This document shows positions 40,776-49,608 of a DNA stretch of 64,000 nt, one piece after another. Within the stretch, counting starts at the first letter, position 1; each line of letters opens with the position of its first letter. Location of the stretch: assembly GCF_013348785.1 (NCBI RefSeq), contig NZ_CP054691.1, forward strand, positions 2,046,001 to 2,110,000, read 5' to 3'. The stretch is from Gordonia sp. X0973. Its GTDB lineage: Bacteria; Actinomycetota; Actinomycetes; Mycobacteriales; Mycobacteriaceae. The translations under genes and the position numbers were made by a program. The notes under the pieces were generated by a model. That model saw only the letters and a program-made list of their open reading frames with translations, was not told the DNA's origin and searched no databases.

Positions 40776-41423
40776 ATGCGTTCTCCCACCCGTGCCGTCG
40801 TGTTCGACGTCGGCGAGACCCTGATCGACGAGACCCGGATCTGGATGCGCTGGGCACAGCGGCTCGGGGTCACCCCGCTGACCATGCTGGGCTTGATCGG
40901 TGCGTGCGCGGCGAACGACCAGCCGGTGACCGCGGCCTTCGACACGATCCGCCCCGGCTTCGACGTCGACGCGGAGGAAGCGGCGTGGGCCGCGGAGGAC
41001 CCCACCGGACTGCGCAACACCTTCGACGCCGACGACCTCTATCCCGACGTCCGCTCCGCACTCGCGGCGTTGCGCGAGCGCGGCCTGCACCTCGTCGTCG
41101 CCGGCAACCAGCCCGCCCAGGCCCTGGCTGCGCTGCGGGCCATGAATCTGCCCGTCGACGAGATCCGCAACTCCGCCGAACTCGGCGTCGAGAAGCCGGC
41201 CCCCGGGTTCTTCACCGCGGTGGCCGAACTGGCCGGGTTCGCGCCCGAGGAAATCGCCTACGTCGGTGACCGCACCGACAACGACGTGCTGCCCGCCGCC
41301 GACTCCGGCATGCGGCCGATCCTGATCCGCCGCGGGCCCTGGGGCCACCTCCACGCCGTGCGACCGGAGGCGGCGCGGGCCACCGTCGTCGACTCGCTCG
41401 ACGAGCTGGTGAACCTGCTCTAA
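40776..41423 (+). CDS. HAD-superfamily hydrolase
   Basis: HAD hydrolase of 215 residues. Motif I is 'VVFDVGETLIDE' (D-x-G-E-T variant: the second Asp is replaced by Glu); motif II Thr/Ser region is weak ('VVAGNQPAQ' in place of T/S-N); motif III Lys is in 'GVEKPAPGFF', and motif IV is 'YVGDRTDNDVLPA'. The variant motif I occurs in haloacid-dehalogenase-like actinobacterial proteins; the substrate is unknown. TAGTGT (40763-40768) stands 7 nt before the ATG, suggesting a leaderless mRNA. It converges with and overlaps by 4 nt the ASCH-type gene. Confidence 0.75.
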   Translation: MRSPTRAVVFDVGETLIDETRIWMRWAQRLGVTPLTMLGLIGACAANDQPVTAAFDTIRPGFDVDAEEAAWAAEDPTGLRNTFDADDLYPDVRSALAALRERGLHLVVAGNQPAQALAALRAMNLPVDEIRNSAELGVEKPAPGFFTAVAELAGFAPEEIAYVGDRTDNDVLPAADSGMRPILIRRGPWGHLHAVRPEAARATVVDSLDELVNLL

Positions 41424-42040
41424 CCGTCGTGCTCGCGCAGCCAGGCGAGGAATCGCCGCCCGCGCGGCGAGAGTTCGTAGCCGACGTCGTGGCTGATCGT
41501 CAGGCCGAGCGCCTTCAACTTGCGGATGTCGGCCTTCATCGGTGCCAACTCGACGCCGCGCGACTCGGCGAGCCGCTTCGAGACGACCTCGGGATTGGCC
41601 TCGATCCACTCCAGGGTCTCGCGCGTCCAGCCCGCTCCGAGGCGGCGGTCGAGTACCGCTGTCTTTCCGGCGATGGCGGCGCACGCCTGCTCGTCGGGCA
41701 GTTCCTCGCGCAGCGCCAGGCGGGGGTCCTCGCCGACCCACTCCAGGTTGATCCGGTAGACGTGCGCTCCGCCGCGGGAGCCGCGCTCACTCGGTTTGCG
41801 GTCCGGACGCGGTGTCAGCGCTTTGCGAAGCGCGGCGGCGTCGCGCATACCGGCCGCGCGTGCGGCGCGGTCGGTCAGCTTCGCCAGGTCCGCGACCCGG
41901 GTGACGCGGGTGAACCGGACCAGCCCGGCCGGGGTCAGCTGGGTACCGCCGACCTTCACGCGGGGTGCATCCCACCTGCGGTATTGCGTGGTGACGGCAC
42001 CCGTCCGGATCTGCTCGGCGATCATCCTGGAGATCAGCAC
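41420..42040 (-). CDS. ASCH/PUA-like domain protein
   Basis: A 206-residue protein whose first 60 residues ('QIRTGAVTTQYRRWDAPRVKVGGTQLTPAG' in part) have the layout of an ASCH (PUA-like) RNA-binding domain. The remainder (about 85-206) has a 'WTRETLEWIEANPEVVSKRLAESRG' segment in part and a winged-helix-like C-terminus ('DIRKLKALGLTISHDVGYELS'). A role in RNA or nucleotide handling is likely; nothing more precise can be said. GTG 42040 is used, with ATG 42025 as an alternative. It ends overlapping the convergent HAD gene. Confidence 0.6.
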   Translation of the reverse strand: MLISRMIAEQIRTGAVTTQYRRWDAPRVKVGGTQLTPAGLVRFTRVTRVADLAKLTDRAARAAGMRDAAALRKALTPRPDRKPSERGSRGGAHVYRINLEWVGEDPRLALREELPDEQACAAIAGKTAVLDRRLGAGWTRETLEWIEANPEVVSKRLAESRGVELAPMKADIRKLKALGLTISHDVGYELSPRGRRFLAWLREHDG

Positions 42041-42090
42041 ACGACCAACCCTAGGCGTTGCCGCAGCCGAGGGTGACCGTCCAGACAAAG

Positions 42091-42123
42091 CGAGACACCG
42101 CCCGCGGTGCGGACGGTGTCTCG
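42091..42123 (-). terminator. Terminator after rpsO
   Basis: A 10-bp perfect stem, CGAGACACCG (42091-42100) with CGGTGTCTCG (42114-42123), begins 25 nt beyond the rpsO stop on the minus strand. Confidence 0.8.
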
Positions 42124-42148
42124 GATGTTCGGGCGTTGTGCGAGTCGC

Positions 42149-42418
42149 CTATCGACGCAGGCCGAGGCGCTCGATCAGCGAGCGGTAGCGCTCGACGTCG
42201 ACCTTGGCGACGTACTTGAGCAGGCGACGACGGCGACCGACGAGCAGCAGCAGGCCACGACGGCTGTGGTGGTCGTGCTTGTGCTCCTTGAGGTGCTCGG
42301 TCAGGTCCTGGATGCGCTTGGTGAGCAGCGCGACCTGGGCCTCCGGCGAACCGGTGTCGGTCTCGTGCAGGCCGTACTCGGCCAGGATGGTCTTCTTCTG
42401 TTCGGCGGTCAGCGACAT
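42149..42418 (-). CDS. rpsO: 30S ribosomal protein S15
   Basis: Primary 16S rRNA-binding protein of 89 residues. It has the full family pattern: '[19 protein letters not shown]', '[20 protein letters not shown]' and 'RRRLLKYV'. An AAGGAG ribosome site lies 6 nt before the ATG. TAGATT on the minus strand at 42511-42516 is a likely -10 box, giving a leader of about 85 nt; S15 often represses its own translation through the leader, but no specific fold could be assigned here. A terminator follows, so rpsO is not co-transcribed with pnp. Confidence 0.97.
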   Translation of the reverse strand: MSLTAEQKKTILAEYGLHETDTGSPEAQVALLTKRIQDLTEHLKEHKHDHHSRRGLLLLVGRRRRLLKYVAKVDVERYRSLIERLGLRR

Positions 42419-42550
42419 GGCTGCGCTCCTTCGGATTCTCAGTGCCGTGTTTCGAGTTCTCCCCCTGCGGGAGGGTGCGCCGCCACGGACTGCAGCAGCA
42501 CCGACGAATGAATCTACCAGCGGCGCAGGTCGGGACCCAAATCCGCGCCG

Positions 42551-43162
42551 TCAGCCGCCGACGTGCACGACGTCGCGCCCCATCCACCACCAGACGATCC
42601 CGACGGCGACCGCGCCGGCGACAGATCCGCCGATGATCGCCAGGACGCTCCACGCCGCATATCCGGCCCGGGCACCGAAGCCGACCACGATCGCACCGAG
42701 GGCGACGACGAGTCCGGCCACCAGCATGAGCACCACCCACGGCGTCGGGCCGGCAACGGTCGCGGGAAGGTCCTCGGCGCCGATCATCGAGAGGTTGAGC
42801 GTCAGACGCAGCGGCCACAGGCAGACCGCCGCGGCCGTCACCGCCACCGCGGCACCACCCGCACCGGCCAGGACCAGCGGGATCGCGCGCGTCGCCCCGT
42901 TGCGCGCATCGGCTCGACCGGCCGTCACCGTGCCGACGACTCCGCAGGCCGCCACGACCAGACCGATCGCCAGACTCACCCAACCGAGGCCGAATTGCAG
43001 CGAGACATACGCGCGCGAATAGCCAAAGCCGATGCCGGTCGGTCGAATCGCCCCCAACCCCAAATCCGACAAATCCGCCCACGGTGCCACGCTGCACGCG
43101 GCGATGACCAGACCGGTGACGATCCACACCGCCGCCACCGCGCGGGAAAGGGTTGCGCTCAT
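42551..43162 (-). CDS. Four-helix membrane protein
   Basis: A 203-residue protein with four clear hydrophobic helices (about 7-27, 57-80, 95-118 and 140-190, the last region possibly holding two). The loop between helix 1 and 2 is about 30 residues. The organisation resembles small Trp-associated or DUF membrane proteins of Mycobacteriales, but I cannot name a family. Start ATG 43162 is divergent from the Pro-rich membrane gene. Confidence 0.6.
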   Translation of the reverse strand: MSATLSRAVAAVWIVTGLVIAACSVAPWADLSDLGLGAIRPTGIGFGYSRAYVSLQFGLGWVSLAIGLVVAACGVVGTVTAGRADARNGATRAIPLVLAGAGGAAVAVTAAAVCLWPLRLTLNLSMIGAEDLPATVAGPTPWVVLMLVAGLVVALGAIVVGFGARAGYAAWSVLAIIGGSVAGAVAVGIVWWWMGRDVVHVGG

Positions 43163-43197
43163 GCCCCTCAGCCAATCACAGCGATACCATCTTCTTC

Positions 43198-43677
43198 GTG
43201 AAGAACGTCCTCTATCTCGTCCTCGGCGTCATACTCGGCTTCTTTCTGCTGATCATCGGCATCAACGAAGTCTCCAAGAGCAATCCGACCTGCGGCGGGC
43301 AGACGATGAGCCACGGCGACCGATGCGTCTCCTCCAAGGGCGGCGAGAAGGACTACGACGCCCAGCTGAGTTCGGACCACCGCGGCGGCTACTTCATGAT
43401 CGGAATCGGCGGCCTGATGGGCGTGGGCTCGCTCGCCGTCCTCGTCGGCGCGCTGGTGACGCGCGGCAAACAGCCGCAGCAGCACCCCGCGACTCCCGGT
43501 TTTCCGTCGGGCCACCAGCCGCCGCCACCGCCGGGGCTCGGTGCCCCGCCGCAGGCCGGACCCCCGGCATCCCAGCCGGGTTACGCCGCTCCCCCGCCGC
43601 CGCCCGGCTACATCGCCCCGCCACCGCCGCCACCGCGGGATCCCGGTCCGCTCTCGCCGCGGACCAAGGGCCAGTAG
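43198..43677 (+). CDS. Two-helix membrane protein with Pro-rich C-terminus
   Basis: A 159-residue protein. Helix 1 (about 3-22) and helix 2 (about 65-88) flank an external loop with two cysteines ('NPTCGGQTMSHGDRCVSS') likely to form a disulfide. The C-terminal 65 residues are Pro/Gln/Gly/Ala-rich and disordered, cytoplasmic if the N-terminus is inside. GTG 43198 begins the first helix. The function is unknown. Its stop and the ribF stop share the palindrome TAGCGCTA (43675-43682). Confidence 0.6.
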   Translation: MKNVLYLVLGVILGFFLLIIGINEVSKSNPTCGGQTMSHGDRCVSSKGGEKDYDAQLSSDHRGGYFMIGIGGLMGVGSLAVLVGALVTRGKQPQQHPATPGFPSGHQPPPPPGLGAPPQAGPPASQPGYAAPPPPPGYIAPPPPPPRDPGPLSPRTKGQ

Positions 43678-43679
43678 CG

Positions 43680-44645
43680 CTACTCCGGCACGGCGAGGAC
43701 CACGCGGGTCTTGTCGACGTCGTCGGCGATGGCCTTGATCAGCTCGTCGATCGAATCGAAGCGCTCCATCGGCCGAATCCGGTCGACGAAGTCGACGGCG
43801 ACGTGTTGCCCGTACAGGTCGGCCTTGGTGTCCAGCACGAAGGCTTCGACGGTGCGGGCGCGCCCGGAGAAGGTCGGGTTGGTGCCGACGGAAACCGCCG
43901 CCGGATACCGCTCCCCGTGCTTGACCTCGCCCAGCGTCGCGCCGGGGCCGATCACGGTGAACCAACACGCGTACACCCCGTCGGCCGGGATGGCCGCATG
44001 CATGGGCGGGGCGACGTTGGCCGTCGGGAAGCCCAGTTCCCGTCCCCGGCCGTCACCGCGCACCACGACGCCCTCGACGCGATGCGGGCGGCCCAGCGCC
44101 TCCGCCGCCGACGCCACGTCACCGGCCGCGACACAGGAACGGATATAGGTCGACGAGAAGGTGACGGCGTGTTCCCCGAACAGGGAGACCGCCTCCACCT
44201 CGAACCCGAACCGCTCGCCGAATTCGCGCAGCTTGTCGACGTTGCCGGCCGCCTTGTGCCCGAAGGTGAAGTTGTCGCCGACCACCACCACCGCCGCGTG
44301 CAGCGTCTCGACGAGGACGCCGTGGGCGAAGTCCTTGGGCGATCGCGCGGCCAACGCCGGGGTGAACGGCATGACGCAGAACACGTCGATGCCCATCTCC
44401 TCGGCCAGCTCCGCGCGACGGGTCAGCGTCGAGAGCTGCGGCGGATGGGTGCCCGGCCGCACCACCTCGGCGGGATGCGGGTCGAAGGTCATCAGCACTG
44501 ACGGCAGTCCGCGCTCCGCGGCCGCCGTCGTCGCCGCCTTGATCAGCTGGGCATGCCCGCGGTGCACCCCGTCGAACACACCGATCGTGACCACGCAGCG
44601 GCCCCAGTCAGCTGGAATGTCGTCCAGACCTCGCCATCGCAACAC
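43680..44645 (-). CDS. ribF: Bifunctional riboflavin kinase / FAD synthetase
   Basis: Makes FMN and FAD from riboflavin; 321 residues. The N-terminal FAD-synthetase (nucleotidyl transferase) module has 'VVTIGVFDGVHRGHAQLI' with the HxGH signature and 'SSTYIRSCVAAGD'. The C-terminal riboflavin-kinase module has 'GRGRELGFPTANV' with the PTAN motif, and 'VSVGTNPTF'. GTG 44645 is preferred: AAGG lies 8 nt upstream and the product begins like mycobacterial RibF. It is divergent from the DtxR-type regulator gene. Confidence 0.95.
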   Translation of the reverse strand: MLRWRGLDDIPADWGRCVVTIGVFDGVHRGHAQLIKAATTAAAERGLPSVLMTFDPHPAEVVRPGTHPPQLSTLTRRAELAEEMGIDVFCVMPFTPALAARSPKDFAHGVLVETLHAAVVVVGDNFTFGHKAAGNVDKLREFGERFGFEVEAVSLFGEHAVTFSSTYIRSCVAAGDVASAAEALGRPHRVEGVVVRGDGRGRELGFPTANVAPPMHAAIPADGVYACWFTVIGPGATLGEVKHGERYPAAVSVGTNPTFSGRARTVEAFVLDTKADLYGQHVAVDFVDRIRPMERFDSIDELIKAIADDVDKTRVVLAVPE

Positions 44646-44696
44646 TCCGCTCACCTTACCCGTCCACGCGGGGCGCAATCGGGCGCCGGGCATCAC

Positions 44697-44702
44697 TAGA
44701 CT
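44697..44702 (+). promoter_or_regulatory. -10 box of the DtxR-type regulator gene, leaderless
   Basis: TAGACT lies 7 nt before the ATG at 44710. No Shine-Dalgarno sequence is present, so the mRNA is probably leaderless. Confidence 0.5.
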
Positions 44703-44709
44703 GAACGCC

Positions 44710-45393
44710 ATGCCACGTGGGAACGAACGGTCGGAACTGACGTCGGTCGCCCAGGACTATCTGAAGGTGATCTGGGCCGCCCGCGAGTGGGACGAGGTCA
44801 AAGTCACCACCTCGATGATCGCCGAGCGCCTCGAGGTATCGCCGTCGACCGCGTCGGAGGGGATTCGCAAACTCTCCGAGCAGGGCCTGCTCGAGCACGA
44901 GAAATACGGCGCGATCACGCTGACGGAGGCGGGCCGTCGCGCCGCCGTCGGCATGGTGCGCCGCCACCGGCTCCTGGAGACCTACCTGGTCTCCGAACTG
45001 GGCTACACGTGGGACGAGGTCCACGACGAGGCGGAGATCCTCGAGCACGCGGTGAGCGATCGGCTGATGGAGCGGATGGACGCCAAACTCGGCCACCCGC
45101 GCCGCGACCCGCACGGCGACCCCATTCCCTCACCCGACGGGGAGATCACCAGCCCGGAGGTCTGCCTGCTGGCCGACCTCGCCGACGGCGAATCGGGCAC
45201 CATCGCCCGTATCTCCGACACCGATCCGGCGATGCTGCGCTATTTCGACGAGGTCGGTATCGCACTCGACGGCCGCGTGCGCGTCACCGAGAAGCGGCCG
45301 TTCGCCGGCACGACGACCATCACCGTCGACGACGCGGAGCAGGCGATCACCCTCGGCGACGTCGCGGCCAGGGCGATCTTCGTCGCACCCTGA
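44710..45393 (+). CDS. DtxR/MntR-family metal-dependent regulator (SirR type)
   Basis: Metalloregulator of 227 residues in the Rv2788 (sirR) position. A winged HTH at about 10-70 ('VTTSMIAERLEVSPSTASEGIRKL' in part) precedes the dimerisation/metal domain ('MVRRHRLLETYLVSELGYTWDEVHDEAEILEHAVSD' in part, with the His/Glu ligands of MntR/DtxR proteins). A C-terminal SH3-like FeoA domain lies at about 150-227. It probably senses Mn2+ or Fe2+ and represses uptake genes. Together with the riboswitch-controlled terC it gives this window two Mn-response devices. Confidence 0.88.
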   Translation: MPRGNERSELTSVAQDYLKVIWAAREWDEVKVTTSMIAERLEVSPSTASEGIRKLSEQGLLEHEKYGAITLTEAGRRAAVGMVRRHRLLETYLVSELGYTWDEVHDEAEILEHAVSDRLMERMDAKLGHPRRDPHGDPIPSPDGEITSPEVCLLADLADGESGTIARISDTDPAMLRYFDEVGIALDGRVRVTEKRPFAGTTTITVDDAEQAITLGDVAARAIFVAP

Positions 45394-45399
45394 TCGTCG

Positions 45400-46821
45400 T
45401 CAGTGGTCCTGCTCGCCGATGCGGTGGACGTGGATCATGTTCGTCGAGCCGACGGTCGCCGGTGGCGCCCCGGCGACGATGACCACGGTGTCGCCCGGCT
45501 CCATCCGCCCGTCGGCGAGCAGGATCCGGTCCACCTCGTCGATCATGTCGTCGGTGTTCCCGACCCGCCCGACGATGAAGGTCTCGGTGCCCCAGCTCAG
45601 GGTCAGCTGGTTGCGGATCTCGGGGATCGGGGTGAACGCCAACAGCGGCAGCGGTGAGTGCAGCCGCGCCAGCCGTCGCACGGTGTCGCCGGACTGCGTG
45701 AACGCGACGAGGGCCTTCACCGACAGTCGCTCGCCGATGTCGCGGGCGGCGTAGGAGATCACGCCGCGGCGGGTGCGCGGCAGATGGTCCAGCGGCGGCA
45801 CGGAACGCGACCCGCCCTCGACGGCGCAACAGATGCGGTTCATCGTCGCGACCGCCTGCACCGGATACTTGCCCACCGAGGTCTCCCCGGAGAGCATGAC
45901 CGCGTCGGCGCCGTCCAGCACGGCGTTGGCCACGTCGGAGGCCTCGGCCCGCGTCGGGCGGGAGTTTTCGATCATCGACTCGAGCATCTGCGTGGCGACG
46001 ATGACCGGCTTGGCGTTCTCCCGCGCCATCTGGATGGCCTTCTTCTGGACCAGCGGAACCTCCTCCAGCGGGAGTTCCACCCCCAGGTCGCCGCGGGCGA
46101 CCATGATCGCGTCGAAGGCCAACACGATGGCCTCGAGATTCTCGACGGCTTCGGGCTTCTCCAGTTTGGCGATCACCGGGACGCGGCGGCCGACGCGGTC
46201 CATCACCTCGTGGACGAGTTCGATGTCGGCCGGACTGCGCACGAAGGACAACGCGATGAGGTCGACCCCGAGCTTGAGGGCGAATTCCAGGTCGGCGATG
46301 TCCTTCTCCGACAGCGCGGGCACCGACACGTTCATCCCGGGCAGCGACAACCCCTTGTTGTTGCTGACCGGGCCGCCCTCGGTGACCGTGCAGACCACGT
46401 CGTTGCCGTCGATCGCGATGACGGCCAGCCCGACCTTGCCGTCGTCGACGAGCAGGCGGTCGCCGACCTGCGCGTCACGGGCCAGCTGCTTATACGTCGT
46501 ACCGACCCGGTCGTGGTCGCCGACCACGTCGTCGACGGTGATCCGAACGGTCTCGCCTGCCGCCCACTCGACCTTCCCGTCGCCGCCGAACCGGCCCAGC
46601 CGGATCTTCGGGCCCTGCAGGTCGGCGAGCACGCCCACCGCGTCTCCGGTCGACTCCGCCACCTCGCGGACGAAGCCGTACATCGCCGCGTGGTCGTCGT
46701 GGGTGCCGTGGCTGAAGTTCAGCCGCGCGACATTCATCCCGCTGTCGACCAGTTCGCGGATCTTCTCGACGGACGCGGTCGCGGGGCCCATGGTGCAGAC
46801 GATCTTCGTTCGACGTTTCAC
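45400..46821 (-). CDS. pyk: Pyruvate kinase
   Basis: Glycolytic enzyme of 473 residues making pyruvate and ATP from phosphoenolpyruvate. Signatures: 'TKIVCTMGPATAS' at the N-terminus, 'MNVARLNFSHG', the active-site block 'VPVIAKLEKPEAVENL' with catalytic Lys, 'GDLGVELP' and 'MLSGETSVGKYP'. The C-terminal domain ends with 'GDTVVIVAGAPP'. It starts at GTG 46821, with TACGCT (46829-46834) 7 nt upstream: probably leaderless. Confidence 0.97.
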   Translation of the reverse strand: MKRRTKIVCTMGPATASVEKIRELVDSGMNVARLNFSHGTHDDHAAMYGFVREVAESTGDAVGVLADLQGPKIRLGRFGGDGKVEWAAGETVRITVDDVVGDHDRVGTTYKQLARDAQVGDRLLVDDGKVGLAVIAIDGNDVVCTVTEGGPVSNNKGLSLPGMNVSVPALSEKDIADLEFALKLGVDLIALSFVRSPADIELVHEVMDRVGRRVPVIAKLEKPEAVENLEAIVLAFDAIMVARGDLGVELPLEEVPLVQKKAIQMARENAKPVIVATQMLESMIENSRPTRAEASDVANAVLDGADAVMLSGETSVGKYPVQAVATMNRICCAVEGGSRSVPPLDHLPRTRRGVISYAARDIGERLSVKALVAFTQSGDTVRRLARLHSPLPLLAFTPIPEIRNQLTLSWGTETFIVGRVGNTDDMIDEVDRILLADGRMEPGDTVVIVAGAPPATVGSTNMIHVHRIGEQDH

Positions 46822-46934
46822 GCAAGCCAGCGTAGTCGCCGCCGTCGACGACCCCCACCGCGGCCGGTACTGCGCGACAACCCGTCACGCATCTTTCACG
46901 TACCCGCAATCAGCAGCGGCGATTCGGTGCCTGA

Positions 46935-48782
46935 TCAGCTCTCGTCGGACGTGTGACCGGCATCGCCCTCACCGGATTCGTCGACGTCGGTCTCATCGTC
47001 GGCCGCCTTCTCGGCGGCGGTCTCGGCCGCTGGCTTCACCCGGCGGACGATGTTCGGCGTCTTGGCCACCGCCGGTTCGGCCGGCTCCGCCTTCTCCTCG
47101 AACAGCGCCGCCAAGCGGTTCAGTGAGGCCAACAGATTGTCCGGTCCGGTTGCCTGCGCCCGTTCGACGCGCTTGGTGTCGTCGGGGTCCAGCTGGGTCC
47201 AGTCGTAGGTGTGGGTGACCTTCGTGTGACCGTCGTCGATCGCGTCACACTCCCAGCGCCACAGGTGTCCGGGCGGGGTCTTGCCGACCTCGGAGGGCAT
47301 CCACGCGATGCGCTTGCCCTCGGTGAATTCGACGATCTTGTTCTCCCGGACGCGTCCGCTGGTGTTGGTCATGGCGAAGGTGTCTCCCACCGCCGTGACG
47401 CGCTGCCCCGCCTCCGCCTGGTCCAGGTTGTCGTTGCCGTCGATGCGCGGCTGCTGGGCCGGATCGGCGATGATCTCGAAAATCTCCGAGGCGGGGGCCT
47501 CGATCTCGCGGCTCACGCTGACGATCCGCACGGTGTCGTCGAACTCGAAGACGGGCCCGTCGTCCTCGGACGCCACCGTGGTCGCGAGCGCGGCCGCGGG
47601 TTCACTCGACGTGACTTCCGGTTCAGGCTCCGACTCGGCCGGTGCGACCTCGGGTTCCGGATCGGCCGCTGCGGCCTCGGGCTCGGTTTCCGGCTCGGCC
47701 GTGACTTCGGATTCGGCTTCCGGCTCCGCCGGTGCGACCTCGGCGTCCGGCTCGACCGGCGTGGGTTCGGGTTCGGGTTCGGCCGCGGCCGGCAACGCCT
47801 CGGGTGCCGTCGGCGCGATCTCCTGCTCGACCGGCGGGACGTCGGGTTCGACCGCCGTGTCGCGGGCCCACGGATCGATGTAGCCGACCTTGCCCTCGGC
47901 CTCGAGTTCCGCGGCCTTCTTGGGCCGGTACATCGAGAGTCCCAGTTCCCTGCCCTTCTTCGCGGCGAGGAAATACGCGAAGGCGCAGGCGAAGACGACG
48001 ACCGAGACGATCGAGTTGACGCGGATGCCCATGCCGAAGGGTTCAGAGGCGTGATCGTCGCGCATCAGCTCGATGAAGAATCGGCCGAAGCAGTAGCCCA
48101 TGACGTACAGGGCGAACAGTCGGCCGTGGCCCACCCGGAAGTAGCGGTCCACCAGGACCAGGACGATGACGAAGAAGACATTCCAGAGGAGTTCGTACAG
48201 GAAGGTCGGATGGACCAGCGCGATCCGCTGGCCGGTGGACACCCCGGTCATGTCGTCGGGCAGGCGGCGGAAGATCTCCAATGCCCAGGGCTTGTCGGTG
48301 GGTCGCCCGTAGACCTCCTGGTTGAAGTAGTTGCCGAGGCGCCCGATCGCCTGGGCGAGCAGGATCGGCGGCGCGATGGCGTCGCCGAAGGACGGCAGCT
48401 TGATCCCGTAGACGCGACATCCGATCCAGGCTCCGAGCGCGCCGAGTGCGACCGCGCCCCAGATGCCGAGGCCGCCCTCCCAGATCTTCAGCGCGTCGAT
48501 CGGGTGCTTATTCGGGTCCACGCCCCCGAAATAGGTTCGCCAGTCGGTCATCACGTGGTACAGCCGGCCGCCGATCAGGCCGAAGGGCACGGCGAAGATC
48601 GCCACGTCGAGTACCTCGCCCGGCTGGCCGCCCCGCGCGATCCAGCGGCGCGAGCCCCACCAGAGGGCCACGATGATGCCGACGACGATGCACAGCGCAT
48701 AGGCGCGGATCGGAATCGGGCCGAGTTGCCAAACCCCTTGGGGCGGACTGGGGATGTAAGCCAGGACCTGCGCGGATTTCAC
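46935..48782 (-). CDS. lgt: Prolipoprotein diacylglyceryl transferase fused to an SRPBCC domain
   Basis: First enzyme of lipoprotein maturation. Residues 1-300 are a normal seven-helix Lgt: 'YIPSPPQGVWQLGPIPIRAY' at the start, 'GGLIGGRL'-like 'FGLIGGRLYHVMTD', the signature block 'QAIGRLGNYFNQEVYG', and 'HPTFLYELLWN'. A Glu/Pro/Ala-rich linker follows (about 315-410). About 417-562 is a soluble SRPBCC/polyketide-cyclase-like domain ('REIEAPASEIFEIIADPAQQ', then 'WRWECDAIDDGHTKVTHTYDW' in part). A charged tail closes the protein. Total 615 residues, against about 270-470 in relatives. GTG 48782 is chosen; GTG 48791 is possible. It lies 25 nt after trpA, at the end of the his-trp run. Confidence 0.88.
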   Translation of the reverse strand: MKSAQVLAYIPSPPQGVWQLGPIPIRAYALCIVVGIIVALWWGSRRWIARGGQPGEVLDVAIFAVPFGLIGGRLYHVMTDWRTYFGGVDPNKHPIDALKIWEGGLGIWGAVALGALGAWIGCRVYGIKLPSFGDAIAPPILLAQAIGRLGNYFNQEVYGRPTDKPWALEIFRRLPDDMTGVSTGQRIALVHPTFLYELLWNVFFVIVLVLVDRYFRVGHGRLFALYVMGYCFGRFFIELMRDDHASEPFGMGIRVNSIVSVVVFACAFAYFLAAKKGRELGLSMYRPKKAAELEAEGKVGYIDPWARDTAVEPDVPPVEQEIAPTAPEALPAAAEPEPEPTPVEPDAEVAPAEPEAESEVTAEPETEPEAAAADPEPEVAPAESEPEPEVTSSEPAAALATTVASEDDGPVFEFDDTVRIVSVSREIEAPASEIFEIIADPAQQPRIDGNDNLDQAEAGQRVTAVGDTFAMTNTSGRVRENKIVEFTEGKRIAWMPSEVGKTPPGHLWRWECDAIDDGHTKVTHTYDWTQLDPDDTKRVERAQATGPDNLLASLNRLAALFEEKAEPAEPAVAKTPNIVRRVKPAAETAAEKAADDETDVDESGEGDAGHTSDES

Positions 48783-48807
48783 TCGATCCACACTAGTGGA
48801 CCAACGC

Positions 48808-49608
48808 TCAATACTGCTTACGCACACCCTCGGCGAGCTCGGCGACCAACCCGGACAGCTCGTCGAGGCCCTGCTCCGCCGCGGTGACCAGCGCGGACCC
48901 GACGATGACGCCGTCGGCGTACTCGGCGATCTCCGCGGCCTGACGGCCGTCGCGCACGCCGAGGCCGACGCCGATCGGGATGTCGGAGTGTTCGCGGACC
49001 CGCGCGCACAGCTCCGGCGCCAGGTTCGAGACCTCGTCGCGGGCGCCGGTCACGCCCATCGTCGACGAGGCGTAGACGAACCCGCGGCAGTGGTCGAGCG
49101 TCATCGCCAGGCGTTCCGGCGTCGACGAGGGGGCGACCAGATAGATCCGGTCGAGGTCGTGCGCGTCCGAGGCCGCCTCCCACTCCGCGCCCTCGTCGGG
49201 GATCAGGTTGGGGGTGATGATGCCCATTCCGCCGGCCGCGGCCAGATCGCGGGCAAAGGCGTCGACGCCGTATTTGAGGACGAGATTCCAGTAGACCATC
49301 ACGACCGGTTTGCCGCCCGCGGCGGCGACCGTCTCGGTCGCGGCGAAGACGTCGCGGACCCGACTGCCCGCGGCCAGGGCCTGCTGGGTCGCCTTGGCGA
49401 TCGTCGGGCCGTCCATCACCGGATCCGAGTACGGGATGCCGACCTCGACGATGTCGCAGCCGGATTCGACCATGATCCGCATCGATTCGAGCGAATCGGC
49501 GACCGTCGGGTACCCCACCGGGAGGTAGCCGATCAGCGCGGCGCGGTCTTCGGCCCGACATGCCGCGAAAGTCTCCGCGAGACGGGAGGCCGGCGCAGAC
49601 GTGGTCAT
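48808..49608 (-). CDS. trpA: Tryptophan synthase alpha chain
   Basis: Cleaves indole-3-glycerol phosphate and passes indole to TrpB; 266 residues, TIM barrel. Catalytic Glu lies in '[19 protein letters not shown]' and catalytic Asp in the same block. '[13 protein letters not shown]' and '[17 protein letters not shown]' form the phosphate site. The start overlaps the trpB stop (ATGA), and lgt follows after 25 nt. Confidence 0.97.
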   Translation of the reverse strand: MTTSAPASRLAETFAACRAEDRAALIGYLPVGYPTVADSLESMRIMVESGCDIVEVGIPYSDPVMDGPTIAKATQQALAAGSRVRDVFAATETVAAAGGKPVVMVYWNLVLKYGVDAFARDLAAAGGMGIITPNLIPDEGAEWEAASDAHDLDRIYLVAPSSTPERLAMTLDHCRGFVYASSTMGVTGARDEVSNLAPELCARVREHSDIPIGVGLGVRDGRQAAEIAEYADGVIVGSALVTAAEQGLDELSGLVAELAEGVRKQY

